Assembly (NCBI RefSeq): GCF_030124325.1
Contig: NZ_JASKLR010000008.1
Location: forward strand, 172,914-236,913
Length of the DNA stretch: 64,000 bases
Source of the DNA: Sinorhizobium sp. 8-89
GTDB taxonomy: Bacteria; Pseudomonadota; Alphaproteobacteria; Rhizobiales; Rhizobiaceae
Direction of reading: 5' to 3'
Shown here: positions 1 through 9,205 of the stretch, piece by piece
How the letters are laid out: every line of letters begins with the position of its first letter
How positions within the stretch are numbered: the first letter of the stretch is position 1
Translations under genes and position numbers: made by a program
Notes under the pieces: model-generated
Told to the model about the DNA's origin: nothing
The model's input: the letters and a program-made list of their open reading frames with translations, nothing else
Databases searched by the model: none

Positions 1-1515
1 GGCGAGTGCTATGCGCTGCCGCTGCCCCGCCGAAAGGCTCGCGCCCCGATAGCCGACGATGGTGTTGTACCCTTCGGGCAGCTTCTCCACGAAGCTGTAC
101 GCCTCGGCCAGCTTGGCCGCCCGCTCCACGTCGGCGATCGTCGCGTTCTCGCCGTAGGTGATGTTCTCGAAGATGCTACCGTCGACCAGTTCGAGATCCT
201 GGCTGGCGACGGCGATCTGCCGCCGCCACTGAGAAGGATCTATCTGATCGAGCGGCACACCATCGATGAGAATGCGTCCCTCATCGGGCTCCACAAATCG
301 GCACAGGAGATTGACGATCGTGGTCTTGCCAGCGCCCGAACGTCCGATGATTGCCGTCGAACGGCCGCTGCGGATTTCGAATCCCGCGGATTGCAGCACG
401 ACAGGGCGAGCCTCCGAGCCCGGATATCTGAAAGTCACCTGTTCGAATTTGATGCGCTCGCGCAAACCGTCGACCGGCTCCTGGCCCGTGGGTGGCCGCG
501 GCTTGTCCGACGAATCCAGGAGCCACCGCACCTCTTCGAGCGATCCGCTCCAGCCCTGAATCTGACTCCAGGACATTTGCAGAGCCCGCATGTGCGGCTG
601 CAGACGGTAGAGCAGCACGACAAAGGCGACGATCACCGGAAAGCTCACGCCGACAAACCAGGCGCTGACAACCGCCGCCAGGAAAAGAGCGGAATGGAGC
701 ACCTCGGTGAGTGGCGGCAAAGCGCCCTGGCGGCTCTGTAGGACGAAGCCGGCTCGGCGAACGGCGTCCGAAGCCGCAGCGAATACCGCCTTTTCGCGCT
801 CTTCCTGACCGAACACGCGGATCAGTCGCCCGGCATGCACGAGATGAAGCATCCTGGCGGCGAGCTCGCTGTTGAAGGACGTCACCTCGCGGCTCGGGCC
901 TTTGAGGGTGGCCGACAAGGCGGCATGCGCAAGTTGGACAAGGACGAGGCCAAGCGCGACGAACAGCGTCATCTGCCAGGACAGCAGCAGGAGAAACGCG
1001 AGCAGGATGACCGCCGCAGAGCCGTGTACCAGCGCCGCGAGCACCGTCTGTATCGCATCGGAAGCGCGCCATGACTCGTTGGAGATGATGTTGAGCAGCC
1101 GACCGGGACTTTGCTGCAGGAAGAATGGATAGCCTATCCTTAAGAGCTGGTCCGAGAGAGCGCTTCGGATTGCGTGGCTCGCCTTCCCGTAGATGAAGGT
1201 CGTCAGCAGTGTGTTCGCGAAAGCCAGAATGTTCTTGAGCGTAATCAGAGCAAGAACAGCGGCTGTGATCGCCAGCAACCTTTGACCGTCGTCGAGCCCC
1301 GCCCCCACCTGCTGGAAGGCCGCGGAGATCCCGTTCAATCCGGCGGCATCCTGACTTCCGGCAATAATACCCAGCATAGGGATGATGAGCCCGATGCCCG
1401 CGCCTTCGAGCGCGGCGCTGGCAAGCCCCAGAATCACGACGGCGGGAAGCAGGCGCATTTGCCGCCCCAGCGCGTCATGCAGTACCTGCAGGCCCGGCAA
1501 TAGGAATCGCAACAT
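1..1515 (-). CDS. msbA2: ABC exporter, fused permease/ATPase (MsbA2-like), 3' end outside the window
   Basis: Reading from the ATG at 1515, 505 codons stay open to the window edge. The N-terminal half has several hydrophobic membrane segments typical of a type I ABC exporter. The C-terminal half has Walker A GRSGAGKT and ends just after the signature LSAGQRQR, so Walker B and the tail lie to the left of the window. The half-transporter layout matches the MsbA/lipid-glycan flippase family, acting in the inner membrane as a homodimer. It is last in a tight minus-strand operon with two glycosyltransferases and an acyltransferase, 8 bp after the preceding gene. That suggests export of a glycan or glycolipid. 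Its neighbours match those I remember for S. meliloti msbA2, which is required for symbiosis. The symbol rests on that synteny. Confidence 0.85.
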   Translation of the reverse strand, partial: MLRFLLPGLQVLHDALGRQMRLLPAVVILGLASAALEGAGIGLIIPMLGIIAGSQDAAGLNGISAAFQQVGAGLDDGQRLLAITAAVLALITLKNILAFANTLLTTFIYGKASHAIRSALSDQLLRIGYPFFLQQSPGRLLNIISNESWRASDAIQTVLAALVHGSAAVILLAFLLLLSWQMTLFVALGLVLVQLAHAALSATLKGPSREVTSFNSELAARMLHLVHAGRLIRVFGQEEREKAVFAAASDAVRRAGFVLQSRQGALPPLTEVLHSALFLAAVVSAWFVGVSFPVIVAFVVLLYRLQPHMRALQMSWSQIQGWSGSLEEVRWLLDSSDKPRPPTGQEPVDGLRERIKFEQVTFRYPGSEARPVVLQSAGFEIRSGRSTAIIGRSGAGKTTIVNLLCRFVEPDEGRILIDGVPLDQIDPSQWRRQIAVASQDLELVDGSIFENITYGENATIADVERAAKLAEAYSFVEKLPEGYNTIVGYRGASLSAGQRQRIALA

Positions 1516-1523
1516 GACGGCTC

Positions 1524-2576
1524 TCACCTCAATTTTGGCGCCGTCTGGTCAATCTGGCGCAGCTCTTGCGGCGGCGTCGGATTGGTCAGGGCGAGGCGCG
1601 CGAACCTTGCAGCGCCGAGCAGATTCATCGACACAATCGGCCAATGGGATAGCTGGAGTTCCGGATCGAACCTGGCGCCGCCAAGACTTTCTCCGCAAGC
1701 TGATCTGACGGTCCAGCAGAAGTGCCTGAGCAGCCATGGCGCCTTGAAGAGATGCTTCAGACAAAGACCACCATTGCCGAGGCTATAGCTGCGGTGAAGC
1801 TTTTCGATGGCTTCGCGGGCCTTCCGTCCGTGATGGTGGTAGACGGTCATGTCGGGGACGTATTCGACAGGGATATCGAGCTGAAAGGCGCGCACGAGAT
1901 AGTCGGTATCCTCCGCCGATTGCAGGGGTGCGCCGGCCCCGAAACGCTCGTCGAAAGGCCCGACGAGCGTCGCCACGTCGCGGTGCATCGTCATGTTGCA
2001 CCCGAGCACGAAACCGCCGGGATGGACGTCTCGGCTCAATCGCGCAGCAACGCTCGATCGCTTGATCGTGAATGGCAGATCCGACGTGTCGCCGAGTTCG
2101 ACGCGACCGCCACGGATGACGCGCCGTTCACCATCAGCGTAATGCCGCTCGAGATCGCCGAGATAGCCGCCGTCGACTTCGCAGTCGTCATCGACGAAAA
2201 CGAGAATCCGGCCGCGCGCCCGTGCCATTCCCGCATTGCGCGCGGCCGCAAGGCCCGGGCGCGGCTCGGCCACCAGCGTGATGGCGATGGGGGACGCCGC
2301 CGCTATTCGAACCAGCTCGTCGGGCGTCCCGTCTGTCGAGCCGTTGTCGACGACGACGAGTTCGCTCGTGACGGCGGCTCGTGCAAGACATGCGGTCTCG
2401 ATCGATCGGATGCAGGCGGCAAGCGCCTGAACGCGATTGCGCGTACAGACGATGAAGCTCGCGAACGGCCGCAGCCGACCGGAAATTGAAGTGGTGGTGG
2501 TCGGCCGTGCGGCCGCTGCGCCGGGATGCTGCTGCGCTGTTGCAGAACGTTCTGGCGCCATCTCAGGCCAAGCCAT
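1524..2576 (-). CDS. Glycosyltransferase family 2
   Basis: A 350-residue GT-A glycosyltransferase that should transfer a sugar from a nucleotide donor at the cytoplasmic face of the membrane. The N-terminal core begins FIVCTRNR, followed by VVDNGSTDG, the metal-binding VDDDCE motif and a downstream ED pair (SAEDTDYL), all typical of GT2. No clear membrane anchor is seen. The start overlaps the upstream glycosyltransferase by 14 bp. An alternative ATG five codons in (2561) follows that gene's stop by one base, giving near-perfect coupling. It lies between another GT2 and the MsbA2-like exporter, so it probably adds one residue of the same glycan. Donor and acceptor cannot be read from sequence. 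Confidence 0.88.
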   Translation of the reverse strand: MAWPEMAPERSATAQQHPGAAAARPTTTTSISGRLRPFASFIVCTRNRVQALAACIRSIETACLARAAVTSELVVVDNGSTDGTPDELVRIAAASPIAITLVAEPRPGLAAARNAGMARARGRILVFVDDDCEVDGGYLGDLERHYADGERRVIRGGRVELGDTSDLPFTIKRSSVAARLSRDVHPGGFVLGCNMTMHRDVATLVGPFDERFGAGAPLQSAEDTDYLVRAFQLDIPVEYVPDMTVYHHHGRKAREAIEKLHRSYSLGNGGLCLKHLFKAPWLLRHFCWTVRSACGESLGGARFDPELQLSHWPIVSMNLLGAARFARLALTNPTPPQELRQIDQTAPKLR

Positions 2577-3666
2577 TCTGATGAAGAACAGTCGCAGCGG
2601 GTACCGACTGCAGGTACCGCGCCAGCCAGTCCACCCGCCTCGTGGCGGCGAGCGAAACGCGGCTGCACCACGGCGCGCGTGCCCCCGCGAGCAAGCCGTA
2701 TCGTTCGCGACGCCGGATCAGCCCCCATTTTCGGGTCCAGGTCAGGAACGCATGCGTCAGCTCCGGTCGCTCTTCGTCGGCTATGAGCTGATACAGAAAA
2801 TAGAAGAAACACTGGGCCCCGTCTTCGTAGGCCCGGCGCACATCCGGCGGTCGAGAGGAAATTTGCCGTTCGAGCGCAAGGACAAATTCGGCAGCATTTC
2901 GAACCGTGTCCGATGTGACCGCTGCACCGATCTCGCCGAGGGCGCTCGTATCGCTGACAAGACGGTCCCGCTCGAGGTTTTCGGCCACGATCTTCAGATG
3001 CGTCTGGCGCATCTGGCGCTTGTGCTTGCTCGTGACGCTGTCGCCATGAATGCGATAGGCGACCAGTGCTTCATCGATCATCATTGCGGGGAAGCGATCT
3101 GTAATTCGTCTGAACAGATCGAAATCCTCCGCATGCACGTAGCTCGCGTCATAAACGAGCATCTCCTGCGGCATCACGTTTCGATTATAGATCACCGTCG
3201 AGTGCATGAAGATCGTGAAGAACCTCGACAATGTGCCGAGGCTTTCCGACCGATAGATCGGATTGGGCGTACCGCGGAGAAGGCGGTTACCGATCAGCGT
3301 GTCGATTCCCGTACCGCAAAGCGCGAGCTCGGGCCGTTTTTGGAACAGTGAAACCTGGCGGGAAAAGCGAGACGGATAGGAAACATCGTCGGCGTCCATC
3401 CTTGCAACAAGATCGCCCCTGGCAAGCACCAAGCCCTCGTTCAGCGTCGCGATAAGGCCGCGGTTTTCGCGCGAGACGATTTGGATGCGACCGTCATCTT
3501 TCCGATGCCGCTCCAGGATCTCCAGCGAACGATCCGTAGACCCGTCGTCTATGGCGATGATTTCCAGATGCCCGTAATCCTGACGCAGGATGCTTTCGAG
3601 CGCCGCGGGAAGATAGGGTTCCGCGTTGTAGACGGGCAGCAGGACAGAGACCAGTGGCGTGGGCAT
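2563..3666 (-). CDS. Glycosyltransferase family 2
   Basis: A 367-residue GT2 enzyme. It starts PTPLVSVLLPVYNAEPYL, has the IDDGSTD donor-binding motif and the RMDADD metal-binding motif at about residues 90-95, as in classical family-2 inverting transferases. The C-terminal third is family-specific and of unknown acceptor specificity. It follows the acyltransferase gene by 15 bp and overlaps the next glycosyltransferase, so all four genes are almost certainly one transcript. Role inferred: assembly of a cell-surface or periplasmic glycan later exported by the adjacent ABC protein. Confidence 0.88.
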   Translation of the reverse strand: MPTPLVSVLLPVYNAEPYLPAALESILRQDYGHLEIIAIDDGSTDRSLEILERHRKDDGRIQIVSRENRGLIATLNEGLVLARGDLVARMDADDVSYPSRFSRQVSLFQKRPELALCGTGIDTLIGNRLLRGTPNPIYRSESLGTLSRFFTIFMHSTVIYNRNVMPQEMLVYDASYVHAEDFDLFRRITDRFPAMMIDEALVAYRIHGDSVTSKHKRQMRQTHLKIVAENLERDRLVSDTSALGEIGAAVTSDTVRNAAEFVLALERQISSRPPDVRRAYEDGAQCFFYFLYQLIADEERPELTHAFLTWTRKWGLIRRRERYGLLAGARAPWCSRVSLAATRRVDWLARYLQSVPAATVLHQNGLA

Positions 3667-3681
3667 TGTTCAGCTCGCGTA

Positions 3682-4869
3682 TTATTGAAGATCTGAAGTC
3701 TGAAGGAATTTGGCTTCGCGCAGATAAGCCGGGTACTCGCCGTCCCTTGTTCCGTGAATGGCTCCGATCCGATCGCCCGCGGTCGTGAAAGCAGGAACAT
3801 CTTTCGGTAGCGTCGGGCGGACGTATGGGAAATGACGCTTCAGTGCGTTTAGCGGCTTTTCGAAGGCGATCCAGGAGATCGACGCGATCAGCAACGTGGC
3901 TGCGCCTGCAACCACGAACCGCCCAACGCCCTGCTCGGAGACATTGACCGGAATCCAGGGTTGAGCCTCGACGACCAACGCAAGCACAATCGCATGAAAA
4001 AGATAGACACCGTAGCTGATGCGCCCGAGAGCCGTCAGGGGTGGAAGCTCGGCCAGCTTGCCGAGATGGCCGTCTATCCCTCTCGAACAATTGCCCACCA
4101 GCATCGTCAGCGGCAAAAGGGGAAAAATTTCGAGCCCGATCCAGGCCAACCACTCCAGCATCGGCGTCAACGACACGGGCCTGAGCCAAAACAGGAAAAC
4201 GGATGCACCCAGGAGCGGCATCCAACTCAATCTCGCCCAGTGAGACCAGGCAACGCTCTTCGATCGATAGACGGCCAATAGAGCGCCGGAGGCAAGCGCG
4301 TCCATTGACGCTGGCGGAAGCAGGTCGCGAGCCAGGGACGGTGTGCCCGTAAACGGCCAATAGAAACGGTAGGCGACGGAGCAGGCAATGACGCCGATGC
4401 AAATTCCCGCCATCGAGCGCCGCGGGGCGATCAGGACGATCAGCGGCCAGACGACATAGAACTGCTCTTCAATGCTCAGGCTCCAGGTGTGACAGAGGAC
4501 CCACGGCGTCCACTCGCCCAGCATCGCGTACCAGAAATTCGAAAGGTAGAGCGCGTGCCACGCCAACACCTCCTTGGAGCTTTCCAGATCGATTAACCAG
4601 ACAATGCCCAGGACGCCAAAATAAGGTGGAAAGATGCGCAGCGCCCGGCGTGCATAAAACGATTTCAGTGCCGTAGCCGGTTCGAAACTGGCATCTGCGC
4701 GCGCTTCGAGCAGCAGCCGCGTAATCAGGAAGCCACTCAGCACGAAGAACAGCCTTACGCCGATATGCCCCCAATAGGACCCATCGGCCGCGAAAAAATG
4801 TCCGTACAGCACCATGGTGACAGCGATGGCACGTAGCCCATCCAACTGCCGGTCGCGTGCAATCCGCAT
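3682..4869 (-). CDS. Acyltransferase family 3 (O-acetylase type) membrane protein
   Basis: A 395-residue polytopic inner-membrane protein of the acyltransferase-3 family (OafA/NodX/ExoZ relatives), which transfers acetyl or other acyl groups to sugar hydroxyls. The N terminus has the family block RQLDGLRAIAV, then a His-containing YGHFF segment and RLFFVLSGFLITRLLL. About ten hydrophobic helices follow. It is the first gene of the minus-strand glycan operon, with a non-coding region upstream that should hold the promoter. Together with two glycosyltransferases and an MsbA2-like exporter it points to an acylated surface or periplasmic glycan. Substrate unknown. Confidence 0.88.
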   Translation of the reverse strand: MRIARDRQLDGLRAIAVTMVLYGHFFAADGSYWGHIGVRLFFVLSGFLITRLLLEARADASFEPATALKSFYARRALRIFPPYFGVLGIVWLIDLESSKEVLAWHALYLSNFWYAMLGEWTPWVLCHTWSLSIEEQFYVVWPLIVLIAPRRSMAGICIGVIACSVAYRFYWPFTGTPSLARDLLPPASMDALASGALLAVYRSKSVAWSHWARLSWMPLLGASVFLFWLRPVSLTPMLEWLAWIGLEIFPLLPLTMLVGNCSRGIDGHLGKLAELPPLTALGRISYGVYLFHAIVLALVVEAQPWIPVNVSEQGVGRFVVAGAATLLIASISWIAFEKPLNALKRHFPYVRPTLPKDVPAFTTAGDRIGAIHGTRDGEYPAYLREAKFLQTSDLQ

Positions 4870-5267
4870 CGAACATCCCCCTCCGAGTTCAAATCTTTGC
4901 GGGATACTCTCCTGGTGGCACCAGCTCCCTACGCAATTATGATTTTTTTCGCCGGTTTCGGTGATGGCCCTGTCGCAAGAGCCCGTGATTTTAAGCAGGT
5001 AAACAAATAGTTAAGGGGCGGTGCAGGCGACTGTAGAAGCGAATAGGGCTAAACTTTGGCAGGGCGGCACCAAGGATAACGCATCGACCGGCGAGAAATC
5101 CGCAGTGTGTCGCGACAGCAATACCCCTCGAACGTCCAGTTAGACCTCAGATCGAGGGCAATCGCGGCGATTTTAGTTGCAAAAATTTCGGCAATACAGC
5201 CAGGAAGCGGCAGGCCGGATGGAAAGATTTTAATTTAACTTTTCCTCGTAAGTCTCGGCTGAACCAA
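4870..5267. other. Non-coding region upstream of the glycan operon
   Basis: About 400 bp with no convincing gene on either strand. It lies upstream of the minus-strand acyltransferase operon and downstream of the GABA regulator gene. A 7-bp inverted repeat (5125-5131 with 5152-5158, 20-nt spacer) and A/T-rich stretches near 4935 and 5220-5270 are visible. None is a clear terminator or promoter. It presumably carries the glycan operon promoter. Confidence 0.5.
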
Positions 5268-6092
5268 TTAAAACGTCGGCGGCGTATTGATCCACAGCAG
5301 AACGGTCTCACCGTCGTGGCGATTGGACCAGGCATGCCGGCGCCGGCTCTCGAAATAGAGCGAGTCGCCTGGATGCAGATCGTAGAACTGATCGGAGTCC
5401 AATATGAATTCGACGCGGCCGGAAAGCACATAGACGAATTCCTCGCCATCGTGGCGATATGCGCCCTCGCTCGACGCGCCCGGTTCCAGCACGAAGCGAT
5501 GGCAATCCATCTGGTTCTTGCCTTCGGCGAGCAATTGGACTGTCACGCCCGGCGTCGTGCGCGGCCAGTTGCGCCACTCGCCGGCCCTGACGAGCGCGCG
5601 CGCCTCAGGCTCCTCTTCCCCGGAGAGGCTGGAAACCGTCGTACCGAAATATTCCGCAAGATTATGGAGAACGGCGACAGAGACACCCTGCGAGGTCCGC
5701 TCCAAGGTGGAAAGCACCGATGCCGCGATGCCTATATCGCTTGCCACCTGCTCCAGCGTCTTGCCCGCGGCATGTCTGAGGCTCCGCAATTTCCGGCCGA
5801 CCTGGAGATCGACGTTGCTTTCCGGTGCCACAGCCGAACTGGCATCGTCATTCGCGCCCTCTGCTTCCAAGGCTTCGCGAATGGCGGCGGGGTTCAGGCC
5901 GCGCTCGGCACGAAACCAGGAAATGCGTTTCAGCCGCGCGAGGTCTGCCTCGGTATATTGCCGATGCCCCGTGGCAGATCGCTCCGGCACGACGAGCCCC
6001 TGCGTTTCCCACAACCGCAGCGTGGACGGCGACACACCGGCCAGCCTTGCTGCCTCGGCGACCTTGTAGCGTACATTGCCGGTCCCGCTCAT
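5268..6092 (-). CDS. MerR-XRE-cupin three-domain transcriptional regulator of the gab genes
   Basis: A 274-residue regulator with three recognisable modules. The first is a MerR-type winged helix near the N terminus (YKVAEAARLAGVSPSTLRLW, then the wing with GHRQYTEADLARL). The second is an XRE/HTH_3 helix-turn-helix at about residues 98-155 (KTLEQVASDIGIAASVLSTL). The third is a C-terminal cupin at about residues 185-270 (HDGEEFVYVLSGRVEF and PGDSLYF). XRE-cupin proteins usually sense small polar metabolites; a MerR module in front is less common. The ATG at 6092 is chosen because AGAGAGGG lies just upstream; 6131 and 6110 are possible longer starts. It is divergent from gabT with a palindrome between them, so it probably controls gabT-gabD. 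GABA as ligand is inference. Confidence 0.85.
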   Translation of the reverse strand: MSGTGNVRYKVAEAARLAGVSPSTLRLWETQGLVVPERSATGHRQYTEADLARLKRISWFRAERGLNPAAIREALEAEGANDDASSAVAPESNVDLQVGRKLRSLRHAAGKTLEQVASDIGIAASVLSTLERTSQGVSVAVLHNLAEYFGTTVSSLSGEEEPEARALVRAGEWRNWPRTTPGVTVQLLAEGKNQMDCHRFVLEPGASSEGAYRHDGEEFVYVLSGRVEFILDSDQFYDLHPGDSLYFESRRRHAWSNRHDGETVLLWINTPPTF

Positions 6093-6264
6093 CGACCCTC
6101 TCTCTGGCATCGCAGCTCGCAGCGATTCCAAGCCATCGGCGCTGCCGGCAATCTAGCCGCCGGGCGCATGGATTTACAAGAAGCGCCCATCAGTGGACGT
6201 GTTGTCTCGATCAGCAAATTTGATTTGCAATCGATCGGAAAAGATGTACCACTTCCGGAGAAAA

Positions 6265-6283
6265 GTTGCAGAAAAAATGCAAC
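6265..6283. promoter_or_regulatory. Perfect inverted repeat upstream of gabT, candidate operator
   Basis: GTTGCA and TGCAAC arms separated by seven bases, centred about 38 bp before the gabT start and between two divergent genes. Its size and symmetry suit a dimeric HTH regulator, most simply the adjacent MerR-XRE-cupin protein. Its function is inferred from position. Confidence 0.6.
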
Positions 6284-6311
6284 ATATTACTTCTCTAACG
6301 GGACAACGACG

Positions 6312-7580
6312 ATGACCAGCCTCACCGATCGCAAGAATGCAGCCATTTCCCGCGGTGTCGGGATGACCACGCAGATCTACGCTGACCGCGCCGAAAATGC
6401 AGAGATCTGGGACAAGGAAGGCAACCGCTACATCGACTTCGCCTCGGGCATCGCCGTCGTCAACACCGGTCATCGCCACCCGAAGGTGATTGCGGCCGTC
6501 AAAGCCCAGCTCGACCGCTTCACCCACACCTGCCACCAGGTCGTGCCTTACGAGAATTACGTCCATCTCGCCGAGCGCCTGAACGCGCTCGCCCCCGGCA
6601 AGTTCGCCAAGAAGACGATCTTCGTGACGACCGGCGCCGAGGCAGTCGAAAACGCGGTGAAGATCGCCCGCGCCGCAACCGGTCGACAGGCCATCGTCGC
6701 CTTCGGCGGCGGCTTCCACGGGCGCACCTTCATGGGCATGGCGCTGACCGGCAAGGTCGTGCCGTATAAGGTCGGCTTCGGCGCGATGCCGGCGGACGTG
6801 TTCCATGCGCCCTTCCCGATCCAACTGCACGGCGTCAGCGTCGAGCAGTCGCTGGCAGCGCTGAAGAAACTCTTCGCGGCCGACGTCGATCCGGCCCGCG
6901 TCGCTGCAATCATCATCGAACCGGTGCAGGGCGAAGGCGGATTCTATCCTGTCCCGACCGCTTTCATGAAGGCGCTCCGCGAGATTTGCGACCAGCACGG
7001 CATCCTGCTGATCGCCGATGAGGTTCAAACCGGCTTTGCTCGCACCGGCAAGCTGTTCGCCATGGAGCACCACGACGTAGCTCCGGACCTGATGACGATG
7101 GCGAAGAGTCTTGCCGGTGGCTTCCCGCTTGCCGCCGTAACCGGCCGCGCGGAAATCATGGACGCTCCCGGACCGGGTGGCCTCGGCGGCACCTATGGCG
7201 GCAACCCGCTCGGCATCGCCGCCGCCCACGCGGTTCTTGACGTTATCGCCGAGGAAAAGCTGTGCGAGCGCGCGGACCAGCTTGGGGCTCGCCTGAAGCA
7301 GCGTCTCGCTGCAATCCGCGAAAAGGCGCCGGAGATCGTCGATATTCGCGGTCCGGGCTTCATGAACGCGGTCGAATTCAACGACGTGAAAACCAATCTG
7401 CCGAGCGCCGATTTCGCCAACAGGGTCCGCCTCATTGCATTGGAAAAGGGCCTGATCCTTTTGACCTGCGGTGTGCACGGCAACGTCATCCGCTTCCTGG
7501 CGCCGATCACGATCCAGGACGAGGTCTTCGCGGAAGCACTCGATATCCTCGAAACGTCGATCCTCGAAGCGCGCGGTTGA
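6312..7580 (+). CDS. gabT: 4-aminobutyrate aminotransferase
   Basis: A 422-residue class III PLP-dependent aminotransferase converting GABA and 2-oxoglutarate to succinic semialdehyde and glutamate in the cytoplasm. It shows the N-terminal block YIDFASGIAVVNTGHRHP, the substrate/PLP contacts TTGAEAVENAVK and GGFHGRT, the cofactor Asp in IADEVQTGFARTG, and the Schiff-base Lys in MAKSLAGGFPL. The length is normal. The frame is open far upstream, but the ATG at 6312 begins the conserved protein (MTSLTDRKNAAISRG). It is followed 128 bp later by gabD, forming the two-step GABA shunt. Other amino-acid 4-aminotransferases are close relatives, so the exact amino donor is not proven. Confidence 0.93.
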   Translation: MTSLTDRKNAAISRGVGMTTQIYADRAENAEIWDKEGNRYIDFASGIAVVNTGHRHPKVIAAVKAQLDRFTHTCHQVVPYENYVHLAERLNALAPGKFAKKTIFVTTGAEAVENAVKIARAATGRQAIVAFGGGFHGRTFMGMALTGKVVPYKVGFGAMPADVFHAPFPIQLHGVSVEQSLAALKKLFAADVDPARVAAIIIEPVQGEGGFYPVPTAFMKALREICDQHGILLIADEVQTGFARTGKLFAMEHHDVAPDLMTMAKSLAGGFPLAAVTGRAEIMDAPGPGGLGGTYGGNPLGIAAAHAVLDVIAEEKLCERADQLGARLKQRLAAIREKAPEIVDIRGPGFMNAVEFNDVKTNLPSADFANRVRLIALEKGLILLTCGVHGNVIRFLAPITIQDEVFAEALDILETSILEARG

Positions 7581-7592
7581 CCTCACCCCGAG

Positions 7593-7610
7593 CGCCCGCT
7601 ATCGCGGGCG
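7593..7610. repeat. Short GC-rich hairpin in the gabT-gabD spacer
   Basis: CGCCCGC, four bases (TATC), then GCGGGCG: a perfect 7-bp stem just after the gabT stop. No T-run follows, so it is not a classical terminator. It could protect gabT mRNA or be part of a dispersed palindromic element. Confidence 0.5.
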
Positions 7611-7708
7611 TCCGGCCAACGATCCGGCTCGGGGCGCGCGACCGGCGCTCCGCAGAAAACGAAGCGAGGCTCGGCCCGACCGCGGCAGGCCTCGCCGGAG
7701 GATGCGCT

Positions 7709-9184
7709 ATGGGATTGACAGCCGCACTTACCAAGCACCTTCGCGCGGGCGAGCTGTTTGCCGCGCTGGAAAGTGTAACCCGCCCTTCCGCCAAGTGGAC
7801 CGGCACGACATTCGACGTCTTCAATCCGTCGACCGGAGAATTGCTCGCAACGCTGCCCGACATGGGAGTCGACGAGGCGCATGCCGCGATCGATGCTGCG
7901 GCCGAGGCGCAGAGCCTCTGGGCCGCCAAGCCGGCGAAAGACCGAAGCACGATCCTGCGTCGCTGGCATGATCTGATCGTCGAGCATGTCGATGATCTCG
8001 CCGCCATTCTCACCGCCGAAATGGGCAAACCGCTAGCCGAAGCGAAAGGCGAGGTTCTTCACGCGGCATCCTATGTCGAGTGGTATGCAGAGGAAGCCAA
8101 GCGCATCTATGGCGAAACCTTCCCAGCACCAGCCAACGACCGCCGCATGCTCGTCATCAAGCAGCCCGTCGGCGTCGTCGGCACCATCACGCCCTGGAAC
8201 TTCCCGGCCTCCATGGTGGCGCGCAAAATCTCGCCGGCGCTCGCCGCCGGCTGCGCGGTTCTGCTAAAGCCCGCGGAACAGACGCCACTCGTGGCCGGCG
8301 CGATGTTCGTGCTTGCGGAAAAGGCCGGCTTTCCGAAAGGCGTCGTCAACCTGCTTTACGCCGCTGAAGGCGCCCCGATCGGCCGCGAACTCTGCAGCAA
8401 TCCCAAGGTTCGCAAGATCAGCTTCACCGGCTCCACCGAGGTCGGACGGCTCCTGATGCGGCAATGTTCCGACCAGATCAAGAAAGTCAGCCTCGAACTC
8501 GGCGGCAACGCGCCCTTCATCGTTTTCGACGACGCCGATATTGACGAGGCGGTCGACGGCGCCGTGCAGGCCAAGTTCCGCAATGCCGGCCAGACCTGCG
8601 TTTCGGCCAATCGCATCTATGTGCAATCCGCCGTACACGACGCCTTCGCTGGAAAATTTGTTGCCCGGGTGCGTGAACTCACTGTCGGCGACGGGTTTTC
8701 TGCCGGAGTCGCGATCGGGCCTATGATCGACAGCCATGCGATCGAGAAAATCGAGGCGCATGTCGCCGATGCCTTGGCCAAGGGCGGAGAAGTACGATGC
8801 GGCGGCAGGCGGATCGGCACCAACGGCACATTCTTCGAGCCGACGGTTCTGACCGGCATTTCACATGCTATGCGTGTCGCCCAGGAGGAGACCTTCGGTC
8901 CGATCGCGCCGATCATCCGTTTCGAAACGGCCGAGCAGGTGGTGGCCGAAGCCAACGACACGATCTATGGCCTCGCCGCCTATTTCTACGCTGAGAACCT
9001 GAAGCGCGTCTGGCATGTGGCCGAAGCGCTCGAATATGGCATGGTCGGCATCAATACCGGGCGGATGTCTTCGGAAGCGGCGCCCTTCGGCGGCATCAAG
9101 CAGTCCGGCATCGGCCGGGAAGGCTCCCGCCACGGTCTCGAGGACTATCTGGAGATGAAGTATCTCTGCATGGGCAACATCTGA
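7709..9184 (+). CDS. gabD: Succinate-semialdehyde dehydrogenase
   Basis: A 491-residue aldehyde dehydrogenase oxidising succinic semialdehyde to succinate with NAD(P)+. Family motifs are intact: TPWNFPASM, KPAEQTPL, the Rossmann FTGSTEVGR, the general-base Glu in LELGGNAPF, the catalytic Cys in NAGQTCVSANR, and the C-terminal FGGIKQSGIGREG. The ATG at 7709 has CCGGAGGA upstream and begins MGLTAALTKHL, the normal start region of GabD. It lies downstream of gabT in the same direction and completes the GABA-to-succinate route. Closely related enzymes act on glutarate semialdehyde, which would also fit the glutaryl-CoA genes a few kb away. Confidence 0.93.
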   Translation: MGLTAALTKHLRAGELFAALESVTRPSAKWTGTTFDVFNPSTGELLATLPDMGVDEAHAAIDAAAEAQSLWAAKPAKDRSTILRRWHDLIVEHVDDLAAILTAEMGKPLAEAKGEVLHAASYVEWYAEEAKRIYGETFPAPANDRRMLVIKQPVGVVGTITPWNFPASMVARKISPALAAGCAVLLKPAEQTPLVAGAMFVLAEKAGFPKGVVNLLYAAEGAPIGRELCSNPKVRKISFTGSTEVGRLLMRQCSDQIKKVSLELGGNAPFIVFDDADIDEAVDGAVQAKFRNAGQTCVSANRIYVQSAVHDAFAGKFVARVRELTVGDGFSAGVAIGPMIDSHAIEKIEAHVADALAKGGEVRCGGRRIGTNGTFFEPTVLTGISHAMRVAQEETFGPIAPIIRFETAEQVVAEANDTIYGLAAYFYAENLKRVWHVAEALEYGMVGINTGRMSSEAAPFGGIKQSGIGREGSRHGLEDYLEMKYLCMGNI

Positions 9185-9205
9185 GCAAACAGCAGCCTGG
9201 CCAAA

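Noticed and set aside
6174-7586. 470-codon open frame antisense to gabT
   Set aside because: It mirrors gabT's codon structure in a GC-rich gene, has no family motifs and no ribosome site; gabT is unambiguous.
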